From the NCBI RefSeq assembly GCF_004342605.1, contig NZ_SLZL01000009.1, forward strand, positions 1-64,000: a stretch of DNA of 64,000 bases, given 5' to 3'. Of this stretch, positions 44,994-57,148 are shown one piece after another. Position numbers and translations under genes: made by a program. The notes under the pieces were generated by a model. The model was given only the letters and a program-made list of their open reading frames with translations, searched no databases and was not told the DNA's origin. The DNA is from Caulobacter sp. BK020. Lineage in GTDB: Bacteria > Pseudomonadota > Alphaproteobacteria > Caulobacterales > Caulobacteraceae. Each line of letters starts with the position of its first letter. Positions within the stretch are counted from its first letter, which is position 1.

Positions 44994-46934
44994 TTACGGC
45001 GCGATCGCCAGTTCAAACGGCGTCGCCGGCAGGCCGGTCGCGCCATAGAGGTTGAGGATCGGGCTGTCGGCCCAGGCGAAGCGGACCTTGACCGGCGCGA
45101 AGCCGGCCGGGACCGTCAGCGAGACCTGATCGCCGGCCAGGGCCGCGTCGACGAAGCGGCAGGCGCCGCCCGCGTCGCACAGCTCGAATCCGACCGGGCG
45201 GGCGTCGGCCTGCACCACCGCCGGCTGGTCCAGCCGCACGGCCACGGTCGCCCCCGTCCGCGCGGCCGACAGCGGCGCGGGGCCGGCGGCGACCAGGGTC
45301 GTCTCGCCATAGGCCAGCTTGCGGGCCTGCAGGGCCAGGCGATGGCCGACCTGCTGCTTGTTGGCCGGGTGGATGTCGTAGATGTCGCCGATGTCGACGG
45401 CCGAGGCGATGCCGACCTTCGGATCGGCGGCGGCCACGCGGCGTTCGGCGTCGCGCACCCCGGCCCAGCCGGACTCGGCCGGCCTGGTCTGGCGCGGCCC
45501 GAAGTCAGCCAGCTGCACCACCAGGAACGGCAGGTCCGGCCCGCCGAACGACTTGCGCCAGTCGCCGACCAGGGCGGTCAGCAGGCGCTGGTAGTTCTGG
45601 GATTCGGCGACGTTGGCCTCGCCCTGGTACCAGGCGAAGCCCTTCAATCCGTACGGGATCAGCGGCGCGATCATGCCGTTTTGCAGGGTCGACAGGCCGC
45701 TGGCCCCCACCCACGGCGGCGTCGGCGGCACGCCGCTCTGGGCGACGGTGGACGAGACCTTGTAGCGCCAGCTGGCGCCCAGCGGCGCGAACGAGCCGTC
45801 GTCGAACTTCAGCCCCTTCTCGGCGGCCGGCCCCCAGGCCCCGCCGCCGCCGCCGGTGTCGATGGCCCGCACGGCGACGACGTTGGGCCCGGCCTTCAGC
45901 ACGCCCGGCGCGAGCTTGTAGGCCCGCGGCTTGTCCCAGCCCTGGGTCGCACCCACCTGGCGGCCGTTGACGAAGGTGATGTCCAGGTCGTCGATCGGCC
46001 CCAGGGCCAGGACGGCGCCCTGCTTGGCCTGCTTGGCGGTCAGGACGATCGTCGCCCGCAGCCAGATCGTGCCGTCGAAGCTCTCCAGGCCCGGATTGAC
46101 CTCCCAGAACCCGCCGGCCGGCATGGTCTTCCAGTCGCGGTCGTCGAAGTCCGGCCGGCTCCAGACCGCGGCCTGCGGTTCGGCCTTGGCCGCCCAGCGG
46201 TCGAACTGGGCGGTCCACCGGGCCATGCCGGTTTCCGGCGACTTGGCGTAGTCGGCCAGGATGGCCAGGCCCTCTTCATAGCCGCCCAGGGCGTGCAAGC
46301 CGTCACGGCTGATCCAGTCCTGGATCACCGACCCGCCCCAGGTGGCGTCGATCAGGCCGACCGGGACCCCGGTGGTCTTCTTGATCTCGCGCCCCATGAA
46401 GAAGCAGGCGGCGCTGAAGTTGTTGGCGGTCTCCGGCGTCGCCGGACGCCACGCGACGTCCTTGGCCAAGGCGGTCGTCGGCTCGGGCAGGCTGACATGA
46501 CCGGTCTGCAGCAGGCGGATGTTCGGGTCGGCCGAATTGGCCGCCTCGGCCTCGCCGTTCAGGGACCGGCGCAGCGGGTATTCCATGTTCGACTGGCCCG
46601 AGCACAGCCAGACGTCGCCGACCAGCAGGTCCGAGATCGTCTGGCTGTCGCCGCCAGCCTGGACCGTCAGGGTCAGGGCCTCGCCAGGCTCGCGGGCCGG
46701 CAAGGTCGCCGACCAGCGGCCCTGGGCGTCGGCCGTGGCGCCGGCCTTGGCCTCGCCCAGCGCCAGCTCGACCGCTTCGCCGGGCTTGGCCGCGCCCCAC
46801 ACCCGGATGGGCTGCCCCCGCTGCAAGACGGCATGGTCGGTGAAGACCGGGGCCAGCAGCGGGGCGGCCTGGGCGACGCCGGCCAGGCCCGTCAGGGCGG
46901 TGACGGCCAGCAGGCCGAGGATCTTCGAGCGCAT
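44994..46934 (-). CDS. Sialate O-acetylesterase-like SGNH esterase
   Basis: A 646-residue secreted esterase. A signal peptide (ILGLLAVTALTGLAGVAQA, cleaved near residue 23) precedes an N-terminal beta-sandwich, the SGNH nucleophile motif WLCSGQSNMEYP (about residue 110), an inserted galactose-binding-like domain (about 275-400) and the second half of the esterase with WYQGEANV (about 440) and the catalytic DIHPANKQQVG (about 530). Homologues remove acetyl groups from sialic acids or from hemicelluloses; next to GH3, GH74, GH29, GH51 and GH43 genes an acetylated xyloglucan or xylan substrate is more likely. Confidence 0.9.
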   Translation of the reverse strand: MRSKILGLLAVTALTGLAGVAQAAPLLAPVFTDHAVLQRGQPIRVWGAAKPGEAVELALGEAKAGATADAQGRWSATLPAREPGEALTLTVQAGGDSQTISDLLVGDVWLCSGQSNMEYPLRRSLNGEAEAANSADPNIRLLQTGHVSLPEPTTALAKDVAWRPATPETANNFSAACFFMGREIKKTTGVPVGLIDATWGGSVIQDWISRDGLHALGGYEEGLAILADYAKSPETGMARWTAQFDRWAAKAEPQAAVWSRPDFDDRDWKTMPAGGFWEVNPGLESFDGTIWLRATIVLTAKQAKQGAVLALGPIDDLDITFVNGRQVGATQGWDKPRAYKLAPGVLKAGPNVVAVRAIDTGGGGGAWGPAAEKGLKFDDGSFAPLGASWRYKVSSTVAQSGVPPTPPWVGASGLSTLQNGMIAPLIPYGLKGFAWYQGEANVAESQNYQRLLTALVGDWRKSFGGPDLPFLVVQLADFGPRQTRPAESGWAGVRDAERRVAAADPKVGIASAVDIGDIYDIHPANKQQVGHRLALQARKLAYGETTLVAAGPAPLSAARTGATVAVRLDQPAVVQADARPVGFELCDAGGACRFVDAALAGDQVSLTVPAGFAPVKVRFAWADSPILNLYGATGLPATPFELAIAP

Positions 46935-47024
46935 GGATCTCACCCTAATCTCCGCCCGTCCCGGACACCTGCCGGATCCAGACGAGTTTTATTGTTCCGG
47001 GCTCAACGCCCGCCCTGGATCTCG

Positions 47025-47052
47025 GCTCACCCCAGCCTTCGCCGGGGTGAGC
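47025..47052. repeat. REP-like hairpin between bglX and esterase
   Basis: GCTCACCCC pairs with GGGGTGAGC around a short loop containing AGCCTTCGCC. It resembles one arm of the REPIN at 5152-5271. It lies right after the GH3 stop codon. Confidence 0.7.
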
Positions 47053-47060
47053 GGGATCGA

Positions 47061-49532
<2,472 letters not shown>

Positions 49533-49561
49533 AACTCCCCGCATCATTATCGTTGGAACTC

Positions 49562-49575
49562 CGACAACGCTGTCA
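49562..49575 (-). promoter_or_regulatory. LacI-like operator upstream of the GH3 gene
   Basis: CGACAACGCTGTCA matches the perfect palindrome at 1961-1974 at 12 of 14 positions. On the minus strand it overlaps a TTGACA (49576-49571) that could be a -35 element, the same arrangement as at 1969. Confidence 0.5.
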
Positions 49576-49663
49576 ATTGCATGCCGACGCGTTTCGGGCA
49601 ATCCGGTCGTTGTCCGGTGGTACCGGTATCTAAAAAGCTCGACGGCGATCCATACACGGTCTA

Positions 49664-49678
49664 ATTTGTGTGACAAAT
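49664..49678. promoter_or_regulatory. Inverted repeat in the GH3-GH74 divergent promoter region
   Basis: ATTTGT and ACAAAT flank a GTG spacer in the 280-bp gap between the divergent GH3 and GH74 genes. It could be an operator for the GH74-GH29 pair; no regulator gene is adjacent. Confidence 0.35.
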
Positions 49679-49812
49679 AGAAACGCCAAACAGGCGATGA
49701 TGGGAGGGGCGAAATGAGAGGATTTGCAGCGGGTTCGACGGCTGGAGGCGTCTTGGCGTTTGGCGCTGCGACCGTTCGCCTCACCCCGGCCCGCTGAGAC
49801 GGAAGGTCCCGC

Positions 49813-52020
49813 TTGTCCTGGTTCAAACGCAGTCTCGCCCTGGCGGTCGCCGCCGGGACGCTGGCCATCACCGCGCCCGCCCTCGCCGCCCCGCCGACCG
49901 TGCAGCCCTATAACTGGAAGTCCGTCGAGGTGCTGGGCGGCGGCTTCGTCAGCGGCGTGGTCTATCACCCAACCGAGAAGGGGCTGGTCTATATCCGCAC
50001 CGACATCGGCGGCGCCTATCGCCTGGATCGGGCGACCAACCGCTGGGTGGCGTTGAACGACGACCTCAAGCGCGCCGACGGCCAGCTGGCCGGGGCGCTG
50101 AGCCTGGCCGTCGACCCGCAGGATCCCAACCGGCTCTACATGGCCGCCGGCGAATATACCGGTCCCTACGCCCGCGGCGGCGCCCTGCTGCGCTCCACGG
50201 ATCGGGGGACGACCTGGATCAAAGCCGAGCTGCCGGTCAAGATCGGCGGCAACGAGGATGGCCGCAACACGGGCGAACGGCTGATGGTCGATCCTGTCCA
50301 AGGCGCGGTGCTGTTCCTGGGCGCCAAGGACGGCCTCTACCGCAGCACCGACCATGGCGCGAGCTGGTCGCCGGTCGAGACCTTCCCGAAGGTCCACGTC
50401 ACCCTGGTGGCCTTCGACCCGGTGGAAAGGACCAAGACCGGCGAGACGGCGATCCTCTATGCCGGCTTCGCGACCAGCCATGGCGGCGGGCTGCTGGTCA
50501 GCACTGATGGCGGGATCCGCTGGGGTCTGGTCGACGGCCAGCCCAAGGGGCTGATCCCGCACCACCTGGCCTTGGACGCCAACGGCGGCGTCTACATCGC
50601 CTACGGCAACGCCCTGGGGCCCAACGGCGTGACCGACGGCGCGGTCTGGAAGATGGATCCCGACAGCGGCGCCTGGACCGACATCAGCCCGATCAAGCCT
50701 GACGCCGGCGACGTGTTCGGCTATGGCGGCCTCAGCCTGGACCCGGCCCATCCGGGCGTGATCGTGGTCTCCACCCTCGACCGCTGGGGCCGAGGCGACG
50801 AAGTGTTCCGCAGCACCAATGGCGGCAAGACCTGGAAAGGGCTGCGCGAGAAGTCCGAGCACGACACCGGCGGCGCGCCCTGGGTGCGCGGCCTCGAGGG
50901 CAAGGCCGCCCGCGCCATGGGCCACTGGATCGGCGACATCGACATCGATCCGACCAATCCCGACGAGGCCATCTACGTCACCGGCTACGGCCTGTGGCGG
51001 ACCAGGAACCTGACCGAGGCCGACCGTTCGGGGCGGACCGACTGGCGGTTCGACGACGAGGGGCTGGAAGAAACCGTGGCCCTGGGACTGGTCTCCCCGC
51101 CCAACGGCGCCTCGGGCGGCGCCCCGCTGGTCAGCGCGATCGGCGACATCGGCGGCTTCCGGCACGACGATCTCGACAGCGCCCGGGGCAGCCGCTACTT
51201 CGCCCCGCACGGCGGCACCAATCGCGGCCTCGACTACGCCGAACTGGCGCCCGACATCCTGGTCCGGACCAGCGACCCGACGCCCACCGGCGGCTTCCAC
51301 TCCACGGACGGCGGCAAGACCTGGACGGCCTTCGCCAGCTCGCCGCCGCGCGGTTCCAACCCCGACACCGGCCGCATCGCCCTTTCGGCCGACGGCAAGC
51401 GCATGGTCTGGGCCCTGCGCGGCGCTCCGCCCTATGTATCCAGCGATGACGGCAGGACCTGGCGCCCGGTCCAGGGCGTGGCGCCCGGCGAGCGCCTGGA
51501 CTTCACCCCGGTCTCGGACCGCGTGAACCCGTCGCGCTTCTATCTCTACGACGCCGCCCAGGGCGCCGTGCTGGCCAGCACCGACGGCGGCGAAAGCTTC
51601 AAGACCACGGCGCACAACCTGCCCAGCGGCCGGTCGCTGAAGGCCGTCCCTGGCGCCGAGGGCGAGCTGTGGCTGCCCACCAACCAGGGCCTGATGCGCT
51701 CGACCAACGGCGGCGACAGCTTCAAGGCGGTCGGCGGCGTCGACGAGGCCGGCCTGGTCGGCTTCGGCAAGGCCGCGCCGGGCCAGACCCATCCGGCGGT
51801 GTTCGTCTGGGGCAAGGTCGACGGCGTCGAGGGCGTGTTCCGCTCCGACGACGTCGGCAAGACCTGGATCAAGCTGCACGACGAACGCTGGGGCTTTGCG
51901 GAACTGCGCGCCCTGTCCGGCGACCCCAGCCGTTTCGGCCGGGTCTATCTCGGCGTCCACGGCCGGGGCATCCTCTATGGCGACCCGCCTGCCGACGGCG
52001 CGGCGCCGGCCAAGAACTAG
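49813..52020 (+). CDS. GH74 xyloglucanase-like protein
   Basis: A 735-residue secreted glycoside hydrolase with two seven-bladed propellers. After a signal peptide (ALAVAAGTLAITAPALA), the N-terminal VLGGGFVSGVVYHPTEKGL and YIRTDIGGAYRLD (about residues 45-70) match GH74, with the Asp of RTDIGG as catalytic base; SAIGDIGGFRHDDLDSARG (about residue 440) carries the second catalytic Asp. Many Asp-box turns (STDGGKTW, STNGGDSF) mark the blades. It should cleave the beta-1,4-glucan backbone of xyloglucan. The start is TTG 49813, seven bases after GGAAGG. Confidence 0.93.
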   Translation: MSWFKRSLALAVAAGTLAITAPALAAPPTVQPYNWKSVEVLGGGFVSGVVYHPTEKGLVYIRTDIGGAYRLDRATNRWVALNDDLKRADGQLAGALSLAVDPQDPNRLYMAAGEYTGPYARGGALLRSTDRGTTWIKAELPVKIGGNEDGRNTGERLMVDPVQGAVLFLGAKDGLYRSTDHGASWSPVETFPKVHVTLVAFDPVERTKTGETAILYAGFATSHGGGLLVSTDGGIRWGLVDGQPKGLIPHHLALDANGGVYIAYGNALGPNGVTDGAVWKMDPDSGAWTDISPIKPDAGDVFGYGGLSLDPAHPGVIVVSTLDRWGRGDEVFRSTNGGKTWKGLREKSEHDTGGAPWVRGLEGKAARAMGHWIGDIDIDPTNPDEAIYVTGYGLWRTRNLTEADRSGRTDWRFDDEGLEETVALGLVSPPNGASGGAPLVSAIGDIGGFRHDDLDSARGSRYFAPHGGTNRGLDYAELAPDILVRTSDPTPTGGFHSTDGGKTWTAFASSPPRGSNPDTGRIALSADGKRMVWALRGAPPYVSSDDGRTWRPVQGVAPGERLDFTPVSDRVNPSRFYLYDAAQGAVLASTDGGESFKTTAHNLPSGRSLKAVPGAEGELWLPTNQGLMRSTNGGDSFKAVGGVDEAGLVGFGKAAPGQTHPAVFVWGKVDGVEGVFRSDDVGKTWIKLHDERWGFAELRALSGDPSRFGRVYLGVHGRGILYGDPPADGAAPAKN

Positions 52021-52029
52021 GGACCGTAC

Positions 52030-53655
52030 ATGAGCCTCAATCGCCGCGACCTGCTGAATCTCGGCGCGGGCCTGGCCGCCGCCTCGGCCGCGCCCGCCCT
52101 CGCCGCCCCGCGCAAGGGCGGCTTCCAGCCCAGCTGGGAGTCCCTGGCCCAAGGCTACAAGGTCCCTGATTGGTTCCGCGACGCCAAGCTGGGGATCTGG
52201 TCGCACTGGGGCCCGCAGTGCGTGCCCGAATACGGCGACTGGTACGGCCGCCAGATGTATATCCAGGGCAACGGGGTCTACGAGCACCACGTCAAGACCT
52301 ACGGCCACCCGACCCAGTTCGGCTTCATGGAGTTCATCCCGCGCTGGAAGGCCCAGAACTGGGATCCGGACGGCCTGATGAAGAAGTACAAGGCCGCGGG
52401 GGCCCGGTACTTCATGTCGATGGCCAACCACCACGACAACCTCGACATGTTCGCCAGCCGCCATCATGCCTGGAACACGCTGCGCGTCGGCCCGGGGCGG
52501 GACATCGTCGGAACCTGGGAAAAGGTCGCTCGCGCCCACGGCATGCGGTTCGCCGTCTCCAACCATTCGGCCCACGCCTGGCACTGGTGGCAGACCGCCT
52601 ATGGCTACGACGCCGAGGGTCCGCTGAAGGGCCGGCGTTATGACGCCTATCGCCTGACCAAGGCCGACGGCAAGGGCAAGTGGTGGCAGGGCCTGGATCC
52701 GCAGGAGCTCTATACCGGCCGCAACATGCTGATCCCTGACGGTATCGACAGTATCGCCGCCGCCAACGCCTGGCACGACAAGCACGACGGCGAATGGCTG
52801 GAGACCCCGCCGCCGAACAACCCCGCCTTCGTCGCAAACTGGCTGGCGCGGCAGAACGACCTGGTCGACCGCTACCGGCCCGACATGGTCTATTTCGACA
52901 ACTACACCCTGCCGCTGGGCCAGGCTGGCCTGTCGGCGACGGCCCGTTATTACAACCAGGCCCTGGCGGCGCGCGGCGCGACCGACGTGGTGGTCACCGG
53001 CAAGATGCTTAACCCCCTGCAGCGGCGCGGCATCGTGGAGGACGTCGAGCGCGGCTTCTCCGACCGGATGCGGCCCGAACCCTGGCAGACCGACACCTGC
53101 ATCGGCAGTTGGCACTATGACCGCGGCCTCTACGACCGCGACGGCTACAAGAGCGCCAGGGACGTGATCCAGCGGCTGATCGACGTCGTGTCCAAGAACG
53201 GCTGCCTGATGGTCTCCATCCCCCAGCGTGGCGACGGCACGATCGACGACAAGGAAGAGAAGGTGCTGGAAGGCATGGCCGGCTGGATCGCCGTCAACGG
53301 CCCGGCGATCTACGCCTCGCGGCCCTGGCGGATCTATGGCGAGGGGCCGACCCGCCTGATCGAGGGCATGCAGAACGAGGGCGACGCCAAGCCGTTCGGC
53401 GCCGCCGACATCCGCTTCACGACCAGGGGCGGCGACCTCTACGCCCTGCCGATGGCTTGGCCGGCGGGCGAGCTGGTCATCGAAAGTCTGGCCGCATCGG
53501 GCCCGACCAGCGCCGGCGAGGTGCGTCGCGTGGACCTGTTGGGCGGCGGCGAGCTGGCGTTCAGGCGCGACGACAAGAGCCTGCGCGTGACCCTGCCCGA
53601 GACGCGGCCGGCTTTCACGCCGGTAGTGAAGATCTCCGGCCCGGGGCTGGTCTAA
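52030..53655 (+). CDS. GH29 alpha-L-fucosidase
   Basis: A 541-residue exported enzyme. The N-terminus MSLNRRDLLNLGAGLAAASA is a Tat-type signal. The catalytic barrel includes WFRDAKLGIWSHWGPQCVPE (about residue 48), YFMSMANHHDNLDMFASRHH (about 125) and the nucleophile segment PDMVYFDNYTLPLG (about residue 290). It removes alpha-L-fucose; fucosylated side chains occur on xyloglucan, matching the GH74 neighbour. It starts ten bases after the GH74 stop and is in the same operon. Confidence 0.92.
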   Translation: MSLNRRDLLNLGAGLAAASAAPALAAPRKGGFQPSWESLAQGYKVPDWFRDAKLGIWSHWGPQCVPEYGDWYGRQMYIQGNGVYEHHVKTYGHPTQFGFMEFIPRWKAQNWDPDGLMKKYKAAGARYFMSMANHHDNLDMFASRHHAWNTLRVGPGRDIVGTWEKVARAHGMRFAVSNHSAHAWHWWQTAYGYDAEGPLKGRRYDAYRLTKADGKGKWWQGLDPQELYTGRNMLIPDGIDSIAAANAWHDKHDGEWLETPPPNNPAFVANWLARQNDLVDRYRPDMVYFDNYTLPLGQAGLSATARYYNQALAARGATDVVVTGKMLNPLQRRGIVEDVERGFSDRMRPEPWQTDTCIGSWHYDRGLYDRDGYKSARDVIQRLIDVVSKNGCLMVSIPQRGDGTIDDKEEKVLEGMAGWIAVNGPAIYASRPWRIYGEGPTRLIEGMQNEGDAKPFGAADIRFTTRGGDLYALPMAWPAGELVIESLAASGPTSAGEVRRVDLLGGGELAFRRDDKSLRVTLPETRPAFTPVVKISGPGLV

Positions 53656-53689
53656 GCCGGCGGGCGGGCCCTGCCGGCCTTGCCCCCGG

Positions 53690-55246
53690 CTAGTCCAGGC
53701 CGAGCACCGTCACCGACGCCGGTGCGACGGTGACGGTCAGCTTGCCGCCCGCGACCTTGGCCGACAGCGCCTTGGGGACGACGGTGTTGGGGGCGTCGAA
53801 GGTGTTGACGCTGTCGACCTTCGGCGCCGAAAGGGTCTGGCCCGAAGCCTTCGTGGCCTTCACGCCGGCCAGTGAAACGCTGAACGTCGCGGGTGACTTC
53901 GGATCGATGTTGGTGACGGCGATCCAGACCTTTCCGGCCTTGTCCCTGGCCGCGACGGCGTCGACGCGCGGCAGGGTGACGCCGTTCGTCGCATAGGCGC
54001 CGGCGTCGAAGGTCAGCGGCACGAAGGTCGCGTCCTGGAACGGCACGTACATGTGGAAGACGTGATAGGTCGGCGTCAGCAGCATCTTGTCCTTGTCGGT
54101 CAGGATCATGGCCTGCAGGACGTTGACCATCTGCGCGATATTGGCCATGCGGACCCGGTCGGCATGACGCGCGAAGATGTTGAGGGTGAGGGCGGCCAGC
54201 ACGGCGTCGCGCTGGCTGTTCTGCTGCACCAGGAAGCCCGGGTTCGATCCCGGCGCCGGCGCCAGCCAAGCGCCCCATTCGTCGACCACCAGGGCGACCT
54301 TCTTTTCGGGATCGTATCGGTCCATGATCGCCGAATGCGTCTTGATCAGGCCGTCCATGCCGATCGCTTCTTTCAGCAGGACGGCATAGTCCTTTTCGTC
54401 AAAGCCCGTACCCGACAAATGCGGCGGCCAGCCGCCCGTCGAATAGGAATGCAGCGACAGGCCTTCGATGTCCCAGGCCCAGGAATGGCCCTTCCACGCC
54501 TTCATGACGGCTTCGGTATAGCTGGTGTCGGCGCCGTTCGGCCCGACGGCCACGCGCTTCATCGGCTGGGCGGAATTGTAGTTGTGGACGAAGCGCGCAA
54601 AGCGTTTCATCTCGCTGACGTAGAAGTCCGGCGACATCGCGCCGCCGCAGTCCCAGGACTCGTTGCCGAGGCCAAGAATGGCGACCTTGTACGGCTCAGG
54701 GTGACCGTTCTTGGCGCGTTCGGCGCCCAGGGCGTCGTCGGTCGACGAGGTCATGTACTCGAGCCATTCGGCCGCTTCCTGCGCGGTGCCGGAGCCGAGA
54801 TTGACCGAGACATAGGCTTCGGTTCCGATCTGCTGGGCGAAGTCCATGAACTCGTCGGTGCCGAACGTGTTGGGCTCGACCACCCCGCCCCAGTTGCTGT
54901 TAACCGCGGCCTTGCGCTCAGGACCGACCCCGCGGCGCCAGTTGTACTCGTCGGCGAAGCATCCCCCCGGCCAGCGCACGTTCGGGACTTTGAGCGCCTT
55001 CAAGGCTCCCACGACATCGTTGCGGATACCGCGCGTGTTGGGGATCGTGGACTCCTTGCCCACCCAGATCCCGCCATAGATGCCGCTGCCCAGGTGCTCG
55101 GCGAACTGGCCGAAGACATGGCGGTCGATCACGGCGCCGGGCTTGGACGCATCGAGCGTCACCTGAACCGGAGCCTCGGCGGCCCGGGTCGCGACCGGCA
55201 GGATCAGGGCGGCGGCGAGCGCGGCCGCGGAGGTCAGAAGGCGCAT
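53690..55246 (-). CDS. GH51 alpha-L-arabinofuranosidase
   Basis: A 518-residue secreted hydrolase with a signal peptide (LTSAAALAAALILPVATRA). The acid/base Glu is in LGLGNESWDCGG (about residue 200) and the nucleophile Glu in LVVDEWGAWLAP (about residue 325); FGQFAEHLGSGIYGGIWVG (about 45-63) and NVRWPGGCFADEYNWRRGVG (about 90-109) are GH51 signatures. It releases arabinofuranose from arabinoxylan, arabinan or arabinosylated xyloglucan. It is convergent with the fucosidase and probably cotranscribed with the GH43 gene upstream. Confidence 0.95.
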   Translation of the reverse strand: MRLLTSAAALAAALILPVATRAAEAPVQVTLDASKPGAVIDRHVFGQFAEHLGSGIYGGIWVGKESTIPNTRGIRNDVVGALKALKVPNVRWPGGCFADEYNWRRGVGPERKAAVNSNWGGVVEPNTFGTDEFMDFAQQIGTEAYVSVNLGSGTAQEAAEWLEYMTSSTDDALGAERAKNGHPEPYKVAILGLGNESWDCGGAMSPDFYVSEMKRFARFVHNYNSAQPMKRVAVGPNGADTSYTEAVMKAWKGHSWAWDIEGLSLHSYSTGGWPPHLSGTGFDEKDYAVLLKEAIGMDGLIKTHSAIMDRYDPEKKVALVVDEWGAWLAPAPGSNPGFLVQQNSQRDAVLAALTLNIFARHADRVRMANIAQMVNVLQAMILTDKDKMLLTPTYHVFHMYVPFQDATFVPLTFDAGAYATNGVTLPRVDAVAARDKAGKVWIAVTNIDPKSPATFSVSLAGVKATKASGQTLSAPKVDSVNTFDAPNTVVPKALSAKVAGGKLTVTVAPASVTVLGLD

Positions 55247-55301
55247 TGATGGACTCCCCGGTGGGTTATCGCGCCGTGGTCCGGCGCGTTCATTTGTCTG
55301 A

Positions 55302-56327
55302 TTAATTGACCGACGGAGGCGGCGCGGACACGCCGGCCTCGGTCTGGACGACGGGCTTCAACGTGCCGTCCGGATTATATCGCAGATACTCGACCGTCAC
55401 GGCCCGGCGGCCGATGGCGCCGCCCTGGTCTCCCACCGTAAGCGTCGCATTGTGCAGGAAGATGTACCACTGGCCCTTGAACTCGGCGATGCCGGCATGG
55501 ATGGTGAAACTGTTCTTGGCCGATTTGGCCAGTTCGCCACGATAGGTCCATGGACCGTCCAGCGAGGTCGCGGTGGCGTAGGACACGTGTTCGTCGCTCT
55601 GGGTCGTGCGGTCCAGCGACGCATAGGTGAGGTAGTAGAGGCCGCCGCGCTTGTGCAGCCAGGGACCTTCCTCGAAATGCGGCGGGGTGATCCTGCGGAT
55701 CGGGCCGTCGATTTCCGTCATGTTGGCCTTGAGTTTGGCGATGTAGCAGTCGCGATTGCCCCAGGCGATCCAGGTCACGCCGTCATCGTCGGTGAAGACG
55801 GTGGGGTCGATATCCTCCCAGCTGTGCTTGCCTTCCGGCGTCATCTGGTTGGTGATCAGGGCTGATCCCCGCGCGTCGGTGAACGGACCGGTCGGACGGT
55901 CCGAAACGGCGACGCCGATGGCCTTGCCCGGATGACTGTCGTCGTGTTCGACGGCGGCGTAGAAGTAGAACTTGCCGTTCTTCTCGATCGCCTGCGACGC
56001 CCAGGCGTCCTGCTTGGCCCACTTGAAGTCCTTGACGTTCATGATCGGGGCGTGCGGCGTCCAGGTCTTCATGTCCTTGGTCGAGAAGACCAGCCATTCG
56101 CGCATGTCGAACATGGCGTCGCCCCGGGCCTGATCATGGCCGGTGTAGAGATACAACGTGTCGCCGACGACCAGCGGGGCGGGATCGGCGGTGAACCGGT
56201 CGCGGATGATCGGGTTGCCCCGACTGACGATGACCGGCTCGGGACCGGCCGCCCGAACGAGCGACGGCGTGGCGCTTGAGGCGAGCGCCGCCAAGCCGGC
56301 GAGCGCAACAGACAGATTTCGCTTCAC
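55302..56327 (-). CDS. GH43 family arabinosidase/xylosidase
   Basis: A 341-residue secreted five-bladed propeller. After the signal peptide (LSVALAGLAALASSATPSLV) the catalytic base Asp is in DRFTADPAPLVVGD (about residue 40), the pKa-modulating Asp in DIDPTVFTDDDG (about residue 165), and the acid Glu in HFEEGPWLHKR (about residue 210). GTG 56327 follows GGGAGGA. It lies 55 bases upstream of the GH51 gene on the same strand. GH43 enzymes are mostly arabinofuranosidases or xylosidases; specificity is not certain. Confidence 0.92.
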   Translation of the reverse strand: MKRNLSVALAGLAALASSATPSLVRAAGPEPVIVSRGNPIIRDRFTADPAPLVVGDTLYLYTGHDQARGDAMFDMREWLVFSTKDMKTWTPHAPIMNVKDFKWAKQDAWASQAIEKNGKFYFYAAVEHDDSHPGKAIGVAVSDRPTGPFTDARGSALITNQMTPEGKHSWEDIDPTVFTDDDGVTWIAWGNRDCYIAKLKANMTEIDGPIRRITPPHFEEGPWLHKRGGLYYLTYASLDRTTQSDEHVSYATATSLDGPWTYRGELAKSAKNSFTIHAGIAEFKGQWYIFLHNATLTVGDQGGAIGRRAVTVEYLRYNPDGTLKPVVQTEAGVSAPPPSVN

Positions 56328-56446
56328 CCAAATCCTCCCGTTCGCCAATAGGCTCCAGGACATTACTCAGACAATTTGGATGCGTAAAGCGATTGCAGCG
56401 ACCTAACGTCGTGGGAGACCGCATCCGCGGGCGGCTCAGGGCCGTC

Positions 56447-57148
56447 TCACCGCGCCGGGCCGAACCGCGCGACCAGATCGTAGGCCTCGCCCGGGAACAG
56501 CTGGCGCACCCAGGTCACCGGCTCGCCCGCCCGCCAGGTGCGGCGCTCGACGGCCAGCAGGGCCGCGCCTTCGTCCAGCGCCAGGAGACGCGCCTCCTCG
56601 CCCGAGGCTCCGACGGCGCTGATGCGATTCTCGGCCTCGGTCCAGGGAACGTGGTGCAGCAGCCAGGCCCCCGGCGACTCGTCGGCGAAGTCGAGGCCCG
56701 CCGCCTCCGGCACGGCGGCCAGGCTGATCAGCCGGTCCTCAAGCGCGAACGGCCGATCGCCGGCCACGTGCAGGCCCCGCAGGGCCAGCAGGTCGCCCGC
56801 CAGGGCCGCCTCCTCCGCCCTGGCCTCGCGTCGCCGCCTGTCCAGCAGGTCGAACCGATAGGCCTCGCCGCGCGCCACGATCTCGGCCTGGATGTCGGGG
56901 ATGTCGAGCACGGCGGAGTGCACGCGCGGGCGGGCCACGAACGAGCCGGCGCGACGGCGGCGGACGATCAGACCCTCGTCCGCCAGGGCCGACATCGCCT
57001 TGTTGACGGTCATCCGCGAACAGCCGAACTGGCCCATCAGTTCGAGCTCGGACGGAACCTTGCGGCCCGGCGCCCAGGCGCCCGAGCGGATCAGGTCCTC
57101 GATCTCGCCGCGGATGCGCTGGGACAGCGTCCCTTCGGCGCCGCTCAA
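56447..57148 (-). CDS. hutC: Histidine utilisation repressor HutC (GntR family)
   Basis: A 233-residue GntR/HutC-type regulator. The winged helix lies at residues about 5-70 (RIRGEIEDLIRSGAWAPGRK, CSRMTVNKAMSALADEGLIV) and the UTRA effector domain at about 95-230, which binds urocanate. TTG 57148 overlaps the TGA stop of hutF, so the two are translationally coupled. The palindrome at 58655-58672 between hutF and hutI is its likely operator. Confidence 0.94.
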   Translation of the reverse strand: MSGAEGTLSQRIRGEIEDLIRSGAWAPGRKVPSELELMGQFGCSRMTVNKAMSALADEGLIVRRRRAGSFVARPRVHSAVLDIPDIQAEIVARGEAYRFDLLDRRRREARAEEAALAGDLLALRGLHVAGDRPFALEDRLISLAAVPEAAGLDFADESPGAWLLHHVPWTEAENRISAVGASGEEARLLALDEGAALLAVERRTWRAGEPVTWVRQLFPGEAYDLVARFGPAR

